From the NCBI RefSeq assembly GCF_020080835.1, contig NC_058164.1, positions 21,849,510-21,913,509 of the forward strand: a DNA stretch of 64,000 nucleotides. Reading direction: 5' to 3'. The first letter of the stretch is position 1, and each line of letters begins with the position of its first letter. This DNA comes from Cotesia glomerata (taxonomy: Eukaryota; Arthropoda; Insecta; Hymenoptera; Braconidae). This document shows, piece by piece, positions 35,301-48,311 of this stretch. The notes beneath the pieces are model-generated. The model had not been told where the DNA came from and searched no databases. It was given only the letters and a program-made list of their open reading frames with translations. The position numbers and the translations under genes are program-made.

Positions 35301-37102
35301 ATATCTAGAGTTTTACATGAAAATTCCGAATATTTTTTGAGTTGTAGTCATTTTTGTAACTACTTTTTTTGAACTGGTGGGATCTGTAATTTGAATAAAT
35401 ATGAATCGATTTGCAACTTTTTTTTTTCGTATTCGTCTATTCAGTAGCTATAGTTTCACGTAAGGGATTTTGAAAATTTTGATTTTTAAGATTTTTTAGA
35501 GCTGTTTGAATCCAAAAAAAATGAGAAAAAAAAAAACAAAAAAATTTTTTTTTTTAATCCAAATTTTCAAAATTCGCCTTTTTTTTATCCTCAGTGGCTA
35601 TCCCCCTTAATAAAGCCGCTAAATCAATTTAATTATAGATCGCAAAAAAAAAATTATAGAAATATTTTGTCATTTTTGATAAATGAGTCATACTTTAGTT
35701 TAGTTATTCCAATTTAAATATTTTTATTACTCTAATTGAGTAATTTAAAATATTTATATGAGTCTATGAAATATCATATAATTTTTAATGGAATAAATTT
35801 AAATATAAAAAAATGTATTAAAGCTTTAAATTTATAATAAAATTATTTGTTTAATTGCAATGAGTTTGTTTCAGTGCTGGGCATTTAAAAAATTTTTTTT
35901 ATTTCAATGTCATTCATAAAATTAGTTATTTATACCCGAAAAATCTTAGTCACATTGACAAATAAGATTTTATTTTAAAAAGTGAAATATTAAAAAATAT
36001 TTAATTAAAAACAATCAATAACAATAACTGAGCTCCAACTCTTTACCTCAGCAATTGATGTATCGAATTTCAATAAAAAAAAAATTAATAAAAAATAATT
36101 TTGATTAAATTTAAAAATACGCGATTAAATTTTTTCAAAGCTTAATGAAGCTTTGATAAATAAATAAATAAGAATAATAATAATAAAAATTGTAATTTAA
36201 AACAAATACCATTAGCATAATAGTAAGGACTTGTAGGCACAGCTGGAGGTGAACCTGAACTACCATCGAACGAACGATTAAAAGGCTGTTTTTTAATTGC
36301 AGGCGCAATATTTAGTTTCCTCTCTCTCAAAATAATACTCTCAGGCTAAAATAAATAATAAATATTAAAACTAATTATCACTTATAACAGTAAATATTGT
36401 TAAAAAATAAATAATAATTTAAAAATATAATTACCTCCTGTTGAAGCCGTTTGGCTTCAGCTTCGGTTTCAAATGTAACAAACCCATAACCCTTAGAGAC
36501 ACCAGCTCTGTCGGATATTATTTTAGTAGCCTTAACATTACCGTAAGCAGAAAATAATTGTGCTAATTCAGCCTCACTGGTACTCGCAGAAATACCACCA
36601 ACAAATATACGATTAGGTACCAATGTACCATATTTAGGTGCTGACATTGCTTGGCTAGCTGCTGAAGCTGGACTTGAGGCAGGACTTGACCCCTCAGTAC
36701 CTCCTGTTGATGCTGAACTCTATTTATAAAAATAAATAAAATATAAAACTCCTTATTTATTAAAAAAAATTAAAAAATATAAACTACCCAAATGTTTATC
36801 ATTTCAATGCTAAAAAAAAAACAACGAAAGTTGAAATAAATGACTGACGATATTGTAAACAAATTCTTATTGACATTTGCCAGTAATAATCATAATAATT
36901 GAAATAAGTATTATTACTACTATGATTATTATCATTATAAAAAAAAAAGTAAAATAAAACTAAACTGTCAATATAAAGCTTTTAAAAGTGAATGAAAAAA
37001 ACGTCATAGAAAAAAAATGTCAAAATAAAGCACGCAATGGCGAAAAATAATGACTGTAATAATTAAAATTAACAATTAATAATAATAACAATAACTTACC
37101 AT
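28728..37102 (-). CDS. bol: Boule (DAZ-family RNA-binding protein)
   Basis: Germline RRM protein that in animals promotes translation during meiosis. Coding exons by frame and GT/AG borders: 37102-37100 (only the ATG), 36719-36435, 36345-36210, 34615-34496, 34420-34317, 34163-about 34095, 33629-33156 and 30095-28728, giving about 852 residues. The RRM starts at about residue 34: RIFVGGIS is RNP2 and SKGYGFVTFETEAEAKRLQ is RNP1, followed by LRERKLNIAPAIKKQP, a DAZ/Boule signature. The middle is Pro/Tyr/Gln rich (SPYYYANG, MMYPCPAPSLYMPQQYQYSP). The donor of the 34163 exon is the least certain: TAT|GTACTT keeps phase, while reading on gives a stop. The last exon (455 codons, with His, Gln and a 17-Thr run) joins in phase 0 but is far longer than typical Boule tails of 230-290-residue proteins. 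If the preceding intron is retained, the protein ends five residues later at 33138. Confidence 0.85.
29331..29380. repeat. In-frame (ACA)n trinucleotide repeat in boule last exon
   Basis: Seventeen consecutive threonine codons (minus strand), nearly all ACA; the adjacent sequence adds more Thr and Ser codons. A second tract near 29087-29135 encodes poly-Gln/His. Both are length-variable candidates. Confidence 0.85.
30390..31755. repeat. Four copies of a 105-bp module in alternating orientation
   Basis: The module TCTTGTGAACTATTGACATT ... ATAAGCTCATCCCGATGTTAC ... CATTTGAATACCCACAT (shown in parts) occurs as + at about 30390-30490, - at 31386-31500, + at 31514-31615 and - at 31639-31755. The pairs form two palindromes around AT-rich centres, and the first centre is occupied by the fold-back element. 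Confidence 0.75.
30509..31374. mobile_element. Fold-back DNA element with about 300-bp inverted arms
   Basis: AGTGCGCGTCATTGATTCAT(ACCGG) at the left is repeated as the complement at the right end, and the identity continues inward for about 300 bp (30509-30815 versus 31070-31374), including the AAAGACAACAATATAATTGT segment. TA dinucleotides flank both ends inside an AT microsatellite, compatible with a Tc1/mariner-type target. No ORF. Confidence 0.85.
34683..34907 (-). repeat. Dispersed repeat, also at 61143-61441 (opposite orientation)
   Basis: Shares GTAGATAAACAAGAGAATA, AACAAGTTCTTGAGCTAAGA and the end AATAAAAGTATTTTTTTTTT(CTC) with the complement of 61143-61441. The second copy has inverted ends CACTGAAAAAAAAA, so this is probably one end-truncated copy of a miniature element. 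Confidence 0.65.
35224..35606. mobile_element. TTAA-flanked MITE, GGGGATAGCCACTGTGA family
   Basis: TTAA|GGAGGATAGCCACTGTGAAA at the left (TTAA 35220-35223) and AGTGGCTATCCCCC|TTAA at the right (35607-35610). The ends are inverted repeats of about 19 bp and the target word is TTAA, as in piggyBac-like elements. 383 bp, no ORF. The same terminal motif occurs at 56787-58280. Confidence 0.85.
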
Positions 37103-37254
37103 GTTAAAAGTCCTGTCGGACTTTTTGGGCGAGCCCTTGCAGGATTTAAAAGTTGTTGTAAGTTTTATGATCCTGGGGATGGAATAAATAAAATGTCTCT
37201 TAGATGGTTGAAGAGAGAGAGTACAGACTAAAACCAAAAGCAAAAGAATATCAC

Positions 37255-37311
<57 letters not shown>

Positions 37312-37500
37312 ATAAGTAGTTGAATGTTGGTTGATGGTTTGGTTTGCTCCCACGGGATTGTCAGAGCCCGGGGTTGTAAAACCAGACGTTAATAAATGAT
37401 AACTCACTTGTAATTATTGTAATTAACAAACTTGCGTTGTTAATTTATTATCACACACCATCAGACATTTGTTGATGTAAATAAATAATTAATAAATAAA
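37100..37500 (-). promoter_or_regulatory. Boule 5' UTR and probable promoter region
   Basis: Exon 1 ends with the start codon at 37102-37100 just before a GTAAGT donor, so the 5' UTR lies to the right. There is a long (AT)n microsatellite at about 37253-37304. A transcription start cannot be placed. Confidence 0.4.
37253..37304. repeat. (AT)n microsatellite
   Basis: About 24 TA units upstream of boule. Confidence 0.9.
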
Positions 37501-40180
37501 TTATATATGTGGTGGTGAATGCCTCGTATTTTAAAATATACGAGAGGCCCCTTGTATACTTGCAACACACCTCCCTCTCTGGCACTCTTTGCTCCGTGCT
37601 CAGTACACTAACACTAAAGTCTGTCTTCCTCTTCTCTCTTTTAAAACTTCTCGCTCACACGTTTTTGTTCTTCGTTATGCGTACGGCCTACAAACACCAG
37701 ACCACCTACCTGTGCCTGTGTTGCCTGTGCACCACCGAGTACGCTTGCTGTGTAAGAGTGAGTGAGCGCACTGTCTTTTTGTCTACCGTGTGCGCTTCTG
37801 GTTGCTGGTACTGGTGTGTTGGGTTAGTTAGCTACGAGGACTCACTCTCGCTCTCATTTTTTATCGCACACCAACCGACTCTTTTCTAATTGGTCTTTAC
37901 AATAACAAGATGGCCGGGGGCTTACACGCGCCAATTTTTAATTTTGGTATTTATTGGAGGAGTGAAATTTTTTTTTTTTTTTTTATTTATAATACTGAAG
38001 TTAGCTAACAGCTGTCAATTTTTTTAATTTTTAATGAAAATTAACATGACACTGAAGTTGACAGACAAAAAATATTCTTAGAATTTTATGACAATTAAAT
38101 TATTATAAAAAAAATTTAATTTAAAAATTTCACATGTGAAACTTAGTAAAAATTACAAGTGAAAATTTTTAGAAGCATTTTTTTATTGTAATTGATTTGG
38201 TATGAAAATTTTTTAAATTGACAGCTGACGGCTAGCTTCAGTATTATAAATTAACTTGGTAAATATTTAATCATTTTTGTAACAAATAAATTATGGCAAA
38301 AAAGCAACAATTAGAAATTTAAAAAAATTAAAAATAATTTTTTAGAACAAAATTTTTTGTTAAATAATATTAAAAAATAGTCAAGTGACTGCTAATATTA
38401 ATGTCATAAATTTTTATAAAAAGTCAATCGCAATAAAAAGATTTCACTAACAATTTTTGTTCATTTTTACGTGTGGAATATTTTTATTAAATATTTTTTA
38501 TGATAATTTTATTGCAACAAAATCATAAAAAAATTTCTGTTAGTTAATTTCAGTGTTTTAAAAATTTGTTTTTTATAAGGAAAAAAATATGAAAAGTTAA
38601 AGAAGATTTTTATTTTTAATTTTTAATTTTTGTTTTTAAGATTTTTAGGTGAAAAAAATATGATACTAAAATCAGCAAGCATCTAACAGTTTTTTTTTAT
38701 TTTTACTGTAAATCAATCACAAAAAAAAATATTTTTAAAAAATTTTCACTTCTTATTTTTTATAATAATTGAGTTCATAAAAAAATTGACAAATGTCTGT
38801 TAATTTCAGCATTATAAAAAAGCTTTGAATGAAATTTTCTTTTTAATTTCTTGTAATAATTACTTAAAAAGAAAAAAAAAAATTATCTGATACTTTTAAT
38901 TTCATAAATTTTTAATAATTCTTCTTAACTATTCTTTAAATATTCTTTATAACAAAAATTGATAATAAAAATATAAAAAAAATTTTTTGAAAAATTTATG
39001 ACATGAAATTTATTTAATTTTTTTAATTCATACAACTAATTTTTTTATTAAAATAATAATAATATGAAAAAAAGCACTGGAAAAAAAATTTTTTTTTTTT
39101 TAAAGAAGAAATTATTAGTAATCATTTTTCAAAAACTACTGCATGATAATTTTAAAATGTTTCTGATAATTCTTCAATTAAGCCTAAAATCTAAATAAAA
39201 TGTCAATACAGAACAAAAACTTTAATTTCAAAATGTATTCAAAAATTATTTCATAACTAAAATAAATATTAAAAAATTAAAAATCATAATGACTTGATCA
39301 AATTTATTTTTAATTATAAAATACATTTATATAGAAATTGTACTAATTTATTTGACGGCTACTATCTTATCAAGATAATTTCAAATAATTAAGTCATTAT
39401 TTTCAATAATTAAAGAACACTTGTTTTAGTAATCAGATCGACTAGAGTATTGATAATTATTAAATATTTATATATAACTTTTAATGATGTCAAAAAAAAA
39501 ATTCTAATATCTAATTACAGTTTTTAGTTAAACCAAAAAATAAATAATTATAAAAAAATTATAAAAGAATTGAACTAAAAAGAAATTGAAATTAGTTATA
39601 TACTATTTAAATTGGTATTTCCATATATATTATTCGATTCTTTTTTTAGGTCTATAGATTTTTATTGTGTATTAATAAAAAAAAGTAAAAAAAGAAAAGA
39701 AAGGAAAGAAAATGAGAGCGAGGATTTGAAGAGTTTTACGATGATAAATGTTTTTAATGAATCGATCGACATACATATGTATGTCAGATAAGTATAAAGA
39801 AACACACACACATCTATATATATTCTTCATATATATATTCTTTTGTTAAGAAAAATGTCAAACGATGAAGCTACATTTTTTATTATTTTTTTTTTTATTC
39901 TATTTAAACCCAAGTAATCTTTTATTCTCATCAAAAAACGATTTTTCATACATTTCACTATTGTTCCTTAAAAATAAATACTTAAACACACTATTGTATT
40001 TTTTAAATTAAAACAAATTTGAAATTGAAGTATTAGCTGTTAATAAAAAAAATTCGCTTAGTCTATAAAATAAATATCAATTTTCTTTCTCTTCAATCCA
40101 ATTTTTTATTTAGAAAATTCTGAAAGTTAAAAAAAATTAATATTCAAATACTATTGAAATAAAAAAACAAAAATACTCAC
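37501..40180. other. Spacer between boule and the bHLH gene
   Basis: The first 420 bp (37520-37920) are clearly richer in G+C than the surroundings and include AACAAGATGGCCGG at about 37902-37915, so this may be a promoter or 5' exon region, but I see no convincing coding frame. From about 37990 to 38960 the dispersed CTGAAGTTAGCTAACAGCTG / TGACAGCTGACGGCTAGCTT family is present in several copies. The remainder is A+T-rich and may contain the 3' end of the bHLH gene. Confidence 0.45.
37990..38960. repeat. Dispersed A+T-rich repeat family, several copies
   Basis: The words ACTGAAGTTAGCTAACAGCT (near 37996), ACACTGAAGTTGACAGACA (near 38046), TTGACAGCTGACGGCTAGCTT (near 38217) and GTTAATTTCAGTGTTTT (near 38540) match the family in DDX46 intron 1 and at the right edge of the window. 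Confidence 0.6.
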
Positions 40181-40592
40181 TAATTTTTTTTGAGTCGCAA
40201 GGCAAAAAGTACAGACTTGTGATCTTATGTATTGCCCATCAAATTTATTGAATTCACTTAATGTTTTTTTATAATAACTATTGTTTTTTAAACATGGTTG
40301 ATCATGAGCAGAATTAATTCCAGTTATCAAAATAGTGTCCAAATGAATGATATAACTGAATGCCAGTTTCAGTGTTTCTATTTTAGATAATTTTTTATCA
40401 ACTGGTTCTGTCGGTATTAACATACGTAACGTATTAAATGCCATATTTACGCTATAAAAAATTATTAATTGTTAATTTTACATTTTATTTATTTATTACT
40501 CATCAATGTTACCTATAAGTACGGTCTCTTTCCCGCGTATTTGCATTACTTCTCAGTTTTATCGGTTCTTCCCAATTGTTATCTCCCGCCAT
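40181..40592 (-). CDS. bHLH transcription factor, scleraxis/paraxis type (last exon not found)
   Basis: Nuclear DNA-binding factor. Exon 1 is 40592-40513 (26 codons plus two bases) and exon 2 is 40451-40181; joining them gives the unbroken basic region NANTRERDRTYSVN (residues 16-29) and the helix-loop-helix AFNTLRMLIPTEPVDKKLSK then IETLKLAFSYIIHL. E21 and R22, the E-box contacts, are present. IPTEP.D.KLSKIETL and the HDQPC stretch after helix 2 are marks of the scleraxis/TCF15 group, whose members dimerise with E proteins and act in mesoderm and tendon in vertebrates; the insect role is not inferable here. The frame runs past a good GTGAGT donor at 40180, so a short last exon downstream is likely; otherwise the protein ends at 40151. 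Very short N-terminus. Confidence 0.85.
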
Positions 40593-42846
40593 TATTTAAA
40601 AATTTAAAAATCACAATTTTATTTTGATCACAAAATTTTATTTTTTTTATCTTATATTAATTTCAAATTTAAATTAAAAATAAAAAGTAATTTTAAAGAG
40701 ATGTTTGTTCATCAAGAGTTAAAATATATATGAGCGCATTTATTAATTTTCTGTTTATTTAATATCTTTCTTATTCTCGTTGTTTTATATTTTTTGCTAG
40801 TTTATTTTATACTGTGGTAAGTAAAATGTAACACATAATATAGAGATGCACTGACAGTGGGTTTAGTACTACGAATATAAATAAAAAAATTAAACCACTT
40901 AACTTAATGTGACTGGCTAAAAAAACATTACATCTGTTAAACTAATTAAAGTGTTTTATTTATTACACTATTTTAAATTAGATTTTTAAAATATAGACAC
41001 TAGGAATAATAACTAATTTATTTTTTGATTTATTTTTTTTTTCCTATTTTATGTTTGTATGAAATTTTTTCAAACTAAATATTTTCAAGATTTTTTTTTT
41101 ATTTTTTATTATACAGCTCAAATTTTTTAGTTTAATTTTTTTCATAAAATCAAATATAATCAATAGTAAATTTTTTTTTAAGGGGAAACACCACTGTGAC
41201 GGTCAAAAAAAAAGGTAATTTTTGGGATTTTTTTTTAACAGGGAAAATAAAGAAATTTAGGGATCGAATTTTTTATATTTTATTAAAGGTAAATTTTAAA
41301 AATTTTGATTTTAAAGATTTTTTTTGCTGGATTAAAAAAAAAAAAAAAACAGTAAAATAATGCGAAAATTTTCAATCAGTCGCCATTTTTGTGAAAATTA
41401 AAATTTTCAAAATTCCGTACGTGCAACGATAACGACATCTTTACTGATTAAAAAGCAATTTGAGTTTTTATTTTCAGATGATCCGTTTTTGAGTTATCGA
41501 TGCGACCATGGAGAGGGAAATTTCTTCTAGTGCTCTACGAGATTGTTAATAACTTTGTAATAATAAATTATTTTTTAATAAAAATTTAGGGTAATAATCT
41601 TTAATGTACCCTTAATAAAATAAAAAAAATCCGATTCCTAAATTTCTTTATTTTCCCTGTCGAAAAAATTCCCGAAAATCACCTTTTATTTCAACCGTCA
41701 CAGCGGTGTTCCCCCTTAATCATCTATTAGCTAAATTTTTTATTTTTGAAAAGGAAATAATATAAAATAAAAAATGAGATTGAAAGTAAAGAGACAATAT
41801 TTGTTTTTGAATATTTATTTCATCTAAAGGCTTCATTTTGATTTATTTATACACTATTTAATGAATTGGCAAATTAAAGATTTATTAAATAAAATAAAGA
41901 AAATCTTAAATATGCCATTAAGTAATTTCCATAAAACATTTTTACAGTAACATAAAAATCCCACAGCAAATATCAATAATAATTCGCTTACATAATAAAT
42001 TATTAATTATGTATAAGTTAATTACGATCATCAAAGATTAAGAGATTAAAATATACAAAATATTTCAATTGAATACTATTTTTATCTTACGTTAATAGCT
42101 TTTTTCTTATTTTAATCATTATTATTTATTATTCAATTGCCATAAAAGTTAAAATTTTTCTACACTTAAAAATGACATAAAAAAAATACTATTATTTATA
42201 CTAATTAATTTGTTTTAAAAAAGTTTCATTTATTTTATTTCTCCATTATTTATCTATGAAATTCTATTTATTTTTTTTTTCTCTTACTTCCACGATCTTA
42301 TTTTTTTTTCTTTCATTTCATTATTTTTTTTCTCCGTATTTACAATGGACAATATTACACAACGTTTCATTGACTAAAAATATTTTTTTTAGCCAACGAA
42401 ACGTTCAATATATATTTATTTATACATAAATATATATATAATATTTATAAGTAAATAGTCAAATTTTTTAAATATTTTTTTTCTGTAAGAAAAAGTAATT
42501 TAATTAAAATTCAATGTTTTTCCATCCTGGAATAATTAGAACATTTTTTTTTCTAAAAAAAAAATGAAAAAAACACGTTAAAAAATATATTGTTAATCTA
42601 GAATAATTACTTAAAAAAATTATTATAATCGTTAATAATTATTATCATTACTATTACTATTATTAATACAATAATTAATAAATTGAGTTAATTGAATAAT
42701 AAAAAACAAATAATAATAATTGATACTAATATTCCAGGACGAATTATTTAAATAATTACTATCATTCATTATTAATTATAATAATATAAATTATTTAAAT
42801 TGTTGTATATATAAATATATTTTAACTAAAATAATTATTAATTATT
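40593..42846. other. Spacer between the bHLH gene and Gug
   Basis: Contains one TTAA element (41182-41715). The rest is A+T-rich; the part adjacent to 42846 is presumably the Gug 3' UTR. No other gene seen. Confidence 0.5.
41182..41715. mobile_element. TTAA-flanked MITE, GGGGAAACACCACTGTGACGG termini
   Basis: TTAA at 41178-41181, left end GGGGAAACACCACTGTGACG, right end CGTCACAGCGGTGTTCCCCC, TTAA at 41716-41719. Subterminal ATTTTTGGGATTTTTT / AAAAAATTCCCGAAAAT are also inverted. 534 bp, no ORF. Related in design to 35224-35606 and 56787-58280 (CACTGTGA core and TTCCCGAAAATCA subterminal word). Confidence 0.85.
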
Positions 42847-45800
42847 TCATTGTCGTGATCCACGAGCAGCTTCTTCTAATGCACGAACTTTTAATTCACG
42901 TTCACGTTGTTGTCTATAATAAGAATCTCTGTTAATAGTTATAAAATGCTCAATAAAAATAAATTTTATTAGTTAAAATTTTTTTAGCTTAATAAAGCTT
43001 ATAAAAACCTTAAATATTCTTCATGATGAGCGACTATTGATGCATGAGCTGGAAACCGTTCCCGTTCCATCATCAAGTGACGTTGAAATTGTTCATGTGC
43101 CGCCATGTCGGCATAAGGACGTGATAATAACTCCGCCGGGTGTAATCCAAGCGTTGGATCACGTTGCATCATCCCAGGTCGTGGATAATTAGCATTAGCC
43201 ACCGCTATGGGATTATGAAAATAGAGCAAGAAAAAAAAAAATAAAAAACATAGTAAGTTTTTTTTTATGTAATACTTGTTAAAAAATAATTAATGAATAA
43301 TCAAAGAAAAAAAAAATTAGAAGACTAGTTAATTTACTTTTTTTTTTTTTTTTTTTTTTCAATTATTACTAACTATAAATTTATATAAATAAGTAAGCAA
43401 ATTTAATTAGTGCTAATATGATACTGCAGTCATTCAATTTTAAATAACCATTCATAACCACAGCATAAATTTAATTACTTAAATAAATAAAAAAAAAAAT
43501 TTTATAAATATTTATACTATGTTATAATTACAATTTTTATTAATTAAATAAAACTTACTCTCATTCATATCATTATTCCACTCATACCTTTTTTATTATT
43601 ATTATTTGTTAGAAAAGCCGACGAGCTAAAAATTTATTTCATTCTCTCTAATAAATTATTTATTTTACAGATAATTAGATTATAAAGATAATTAATTAAT
43701 TAAAAAAAAAAAATACAGTGAGAATGAAATTTTTTTAGCATGAGGAAAAAGATTTGCAAAAACCAAAAGATGATTTTTTATATAAAAATTTATCTGAAGA
43801 CACGATTGATGATCAGTTTGGTTTTTTTGTTTTTGTTATGGGGAGACATACCAGGCAGGGGGTATCCAGCGGCAGCGGCAGCCACTTCCTGTTGTTGCTG
43901 TGCTTGTTGCTGGGCCTGCTGTTGTCCTGGATGTAGGTGCAAGTGGGTATGCGCGTGAGTATGCGCGTGAGTGTGAGCATGATATTCGGGCGAGATGCCA
44001 GCCATCTGTAATCGGATCATCGGATCGGCAGCTAGAGCCAGTCGCTCGTCAAGCTGGCCATGATGATGTGCAACAGGATGGCCGGCTCCTGCGCCCGCTG
44101 GCCCCCCGCCGGCTCCAGTGGGAATCCCTAAACCCGCACAATCAACGGACCCAATGTCAACACACTTTTCTTTCATTTAATATTTTACATTACCAAAAAT
44201 CTAAAGTCCCGTTTTAATTATAATAACAAATTAAAGTCTTAAGGGGGTATTCTCGTTTAGAAATTCGAAAAAAATCGATTTTTTTTTTCATATTTTCATA
44301 GTATAACCTTCAAAGAATATGTCCCTAAAAGGATTTTTCGGAATTTAAATTATTTTCGGCTTAATTAACCACTCCGGCTGCGCGTGACTTGTCCTCAAAT
44401 TTTAACCCTTCGTTCCGAACGGCAGAAAAACAGGGAAAAAACAAAACATATTTTTCAAACCATCAACATTTTGGGAAAAAATTTTTTTTTCTTTAACCCT
44501 TTAATACCCACATTATGAGAATTTTACTCACGCTCGGTTTTAATCTTAATTATTTTTTCAAATTCAAATGGAAAGACCACTTAAAATTTTTTTTACCTTC
44601 CGAAAATTTTATATTATTTTTAACTGCTTATTAAAAAATTACTTGTTTTCATTATAAATAAAAAAAAAATTTTTTTTTGAAGACTGAGATTTTTTCTCAT
44701 AGCGAAAGTATTAAAGGTTGTTAAAAATCGAGCTGTTCAGCTCCCTACGGCGTAGATCAGCTCTTTTCAATAAGCGGTACGCCGACATATTTATTTAGAT
44801 CGTAAGTTAATTAAATGTGAGATTTTTTCTCATGGCGAGAGTAAAGGAGGTGAACCGAATAACGTGGGTACTAAAGGGTTAAAATGTATCGTAGTGCAAT
44901 AACTAAATTCTTCCTCTTCAAGGATTATTAATTGTTTTCCATTTCTGGTCACTGGAAGGATTGATACCCTGCAAACCAGGATGTCCCATTTTTTCACCAG
45001 TCCCCACTTTGCCGGTCTGCAGTTTTTTGAAATTTGATTTTTTTTTAATTTTATTAATGTTCTGTACTCTTTGAATATCAATAATAAACTTATAAAAAAT
45101 TAATGGTAAATACATACAAGGTGTCCCAAAAGTCACGGACGCCATTGTAGCATCTGATGAAAAAAATAATTCTGAGACGAAAAGTCCTTAGCCATTTTTC
45201 AATTAACCGTATAGATAATTAATTATTAATTAAAAATAACGTCTCTTTATTTGTTAGAGAGAGAGCGCCAGTGTCCAGTAAAGTATGTGCCAAACAAAGA
45301 CACAACTAACTGTATGACTAACTAGTTTCTATAGCTAACGTAGTCACACATATTTACTTACACATTCACACGTGCAAGCGTCTTCGTTGGAACGCACTTG
45401 ACTTGACACTAGTGCTCTCTCTCTCTAACGCATAAAAGGACGTTATTTTAATTAATAATTAATTATCTATGCATCTGATTAAAAAATGGCTAAGGACTTT
45501 TCGTCTCAGAATTATTTTGTTTATCAGATGCTACAATGGCGTCCGTTACTTCTGGGACACTGTATATATATATACATATTTTTTTTTTTTTAAGCGACCA
45601 ACAAAACACCTAAAATTCGGGCTTCTAGACGAGAATACCCCCTTAAACATTTTGTCAAGAAAGGTAAAGTCAAAATTGATAGCATGGGCTTTAGAATTTT
45701 GTAATATTTTAATGAGTGTACATTCATACTGCCTACTACCCATTTATAACAAGATTCATTCAGTCGATTGGTCATTCATCTAAGCTTACAACGACATAAA

Positions 45801-48216
45801 CGACAATGATGTATTAAAAACAAAATCATCGCTATAATTACCTAATCTTTCCATCCGTTCACGGTCTAATTGACTTGGACCAGGTGGTGCACCATAAAAA
45901 CCAAGATGCTGAAGACTCTGAGGTGGCCCAGAAGGTCCAGGTCCTAGACCTCCGTATCTTCTGTGTAATTCCAGCCAATGAGGATCAACACCTCCTGGCA
46001 TAGGCCTGGGCGTTCCTTTCATCAACTCCTCTTTTAATCTATCATTAAGATCCCGTTCTCTCAATTCCCTCAATTCTCGTTCCCGTTTTTCGCGTTCCAT
46101 GTGTTCAAGTTCGAGTCTCTCCCTAGCACCAGGTGCGTACATATAATGCATCAAAGACTCCGGAGGTCCAGGATGTCTTGCCGGGGAGTAACCAGCATGC
46201 GGACGCGCATATTCCGACAATTGTCTCAAAGCTGGAGTGTCTGTGTAGGCAGTAGGACGCTGCGCTGCATACCTGTCGTAGGGCGAAACGACAGGTTCCA
46301 TTGGTCCTCGGCTTGGAGGCTTGCAAACCTCCGGCTGTTTTTCCGGCGTAGACATTTTCCGAGCTTGTTGAGCCGCACGATCCCGTTCCTCGCGTTCGCG
46401 TTCAGCCTGCTTGCGCGAGCGCTCCTCTCGCTTACGAGCTAATTTTGTCTCAGGCACTGGTTTGAAGGTAAGGTCAGTACGCGTACAGCTGTTATTCTCA
46501 CCGCGATTCCAGTGACGTAAGAATATCGCGGATTGTGACCGATGACACTCGGAATCTTCGATGCGTGGCTCAGGCGAAGGCCCCCGGGGACTTGGTGGCT
46601 CTTCTGGCTCTGGTTCCATCATCTCCTCGACTTTAGGCTCGATAATTGGCGGCTGTTGTATATTTTGTGGCACGGAAGACGGAGGTCCACGATGGTGGTG
46701 GTGCATCGTGCTTGAGGGCGTCAAACAACCCTGCTGCTGTACCATCTGGGGTGGTGGTTGCTGCTGTTTACGCTGACTATTGTGCTGTGAACTGCTGTGC
46801 GACGAAGACGAGTGACTGTGCGACGAATGGGATGAAATACTAAGTAGTTTGTCGTGATGCAGCGTTGCAGCTTGATGATGACTCGACGAGGAGTGATGAT
46901 GAGTTGCTATCAAATTCTCACCTTCTTCTCTTGTTGTCACACTGGAACTCGAGCTGGAGTGATGAGCAGTCATCATCGTCGTACTTTCTTGGCTACGCTG
47001 AGGCGATGGCGGTGGAATGGCATGAGGAACTGGCGGTCCGTATGGATAAGGTGGAAAAGACGGGTACCCACTAACTGGTGGGTACCCGGGATAAGCGTGT
47101 GCATGGTAAGGATGCATTGCGGCAAAAAGTGAATGATGCATCAGTGGATGGTGCGGATGGAATGGATGGGCCATGTGAGGGCTCGGTTGCTGACTTGGAT
47201 GCATTACGGGCTGAGGAATTGACGTGGGAGGAGGTAGTGGAGTTGGTGATGCTGCTATTGACTGTTGTATTGGTACAGGAGGCTGTTGCTGCTGTTGGGC
47301 CAAAGGTGGCTGACTCGAGTGCTTACTCGGTGTCGGTGGTTTACTGGCATCTGGATCCTTTTTGATATTGTCCAAGCTAGGGCCTGGAAAACCACCTTGG
47401 AACCCGGGAACTTTAACCTCTTTTAAACTCTGAAGAGGATCAGGTTCCGGATGAATGATTTCTTGTTTTATTTTCAAGTTCTGCGGTTCCATAGGTGGTG
47501 TTGTGGCAAGACTGTAGATAGCTGGCGGTTTCTCGTTAATCATTGGCGGCGGGGGCTGAATTGGCTGGAAAAGATTAACCGGTTCTGGCGGCGGACGATC
47601 CTGATGGTCTTGTTGATGATGATGAGGATGATGATGGTGATGATCGTTATTTTCCATTCTTTCGGGTATTCTGTCAGCTATACGATCGAACAATTTACGC
47701 TCTGGTATTCTTTCGTCGTTAAGTCGCTCGTTAATTCGATTATCAGTGGGCATTACTGTAAGACCCAGTGGTTGCGGTGAAGGTGGCATTTGCGACATTT
47801 GAGATAAATTCTGTGGTATATTTAAATTCAACGGCGGAACAGGTATACTCGGAGCCAAAGGCTGTGGTTCATGATTCGTTATTGACGGTTGAATCATATC
47901 ACGCGACGCCACTAAGCTTTGAGCTATTGGTTGTGGAATATTTTGTGGTATCGATAGATTTTGTGATAGATTTTGTGGTACCGTTTGAGCGGCTTGTATA
48001 CTACCTGAGTATTGCATATTAAGAGGAAGACCCTGAGGAGGTTGAGGTGGTAATTGACTGGGTGGTGGTGGTGGCAACGCTGTAGGTATATTTTGAGGAA
48101 TAATTAATGGATTACTCATTGGTTGTGATAAATTTCGAGGTATATTTTGACTTAAGTCATTTATCATTGGTTGTTGTTGTTGTTGCTGTTGTTGTGGTAG
48201 CTGCTGCTGCTGCTGC

Positions 48217-48250
<34 letters not shown>

Positions 48251-48280
48251 GGGGTGGTAGTTGTTGTTGCTGTTGTGGTA

Positions 48281-48311
<31 letters not shown>

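Larger units (their letters stand above)
34616..36209. other. Boule intron with two miniature elements
   Basis: Contains a dispersed repeat copy (34683-34907) and a TTAA element (35224-35606). The rest is A+T-rich without features. Confidence 0.55.
44243..45642. mobile_element. Outer TTAA element in Gug intron 3
   Basis: TTAA (44239-44242)|GGGGGTATTCTCGTTTAGAA at the left; TTCTAGACGAGAATACCCCC|TTAA (45643-45646) at the right. Inverted ends of 20 bp with one mismatch and flanking TTAA mark a piggyBac-like non-autonomous element. It contains the smaller elements 44497-44878 and 45117-45562. Confidence 0.85.
44128..45841. other. Gug intron 3, occupied mainly by a transposon nest
   Basis: 1714-bp intron of which 1400 bp are the TTAA element 44243-45642 with two further insertions inside. 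No coding sequence. Confidence 0.75.

Noticed and set aside
37509..37889. 126-codon plus-strand frame in a G+C-richer patch
   Set aside because: Cys/Ser/Leu-rich composition without a domain, signal or paralog. More likely 5' UTR or promoter DNA, so I did not call a gene.
45469..45783. Frames in Gug intron 3 on both strands
   Set aside because: They run through the inverted arms of the TA-flanked element and have no protein similarity.
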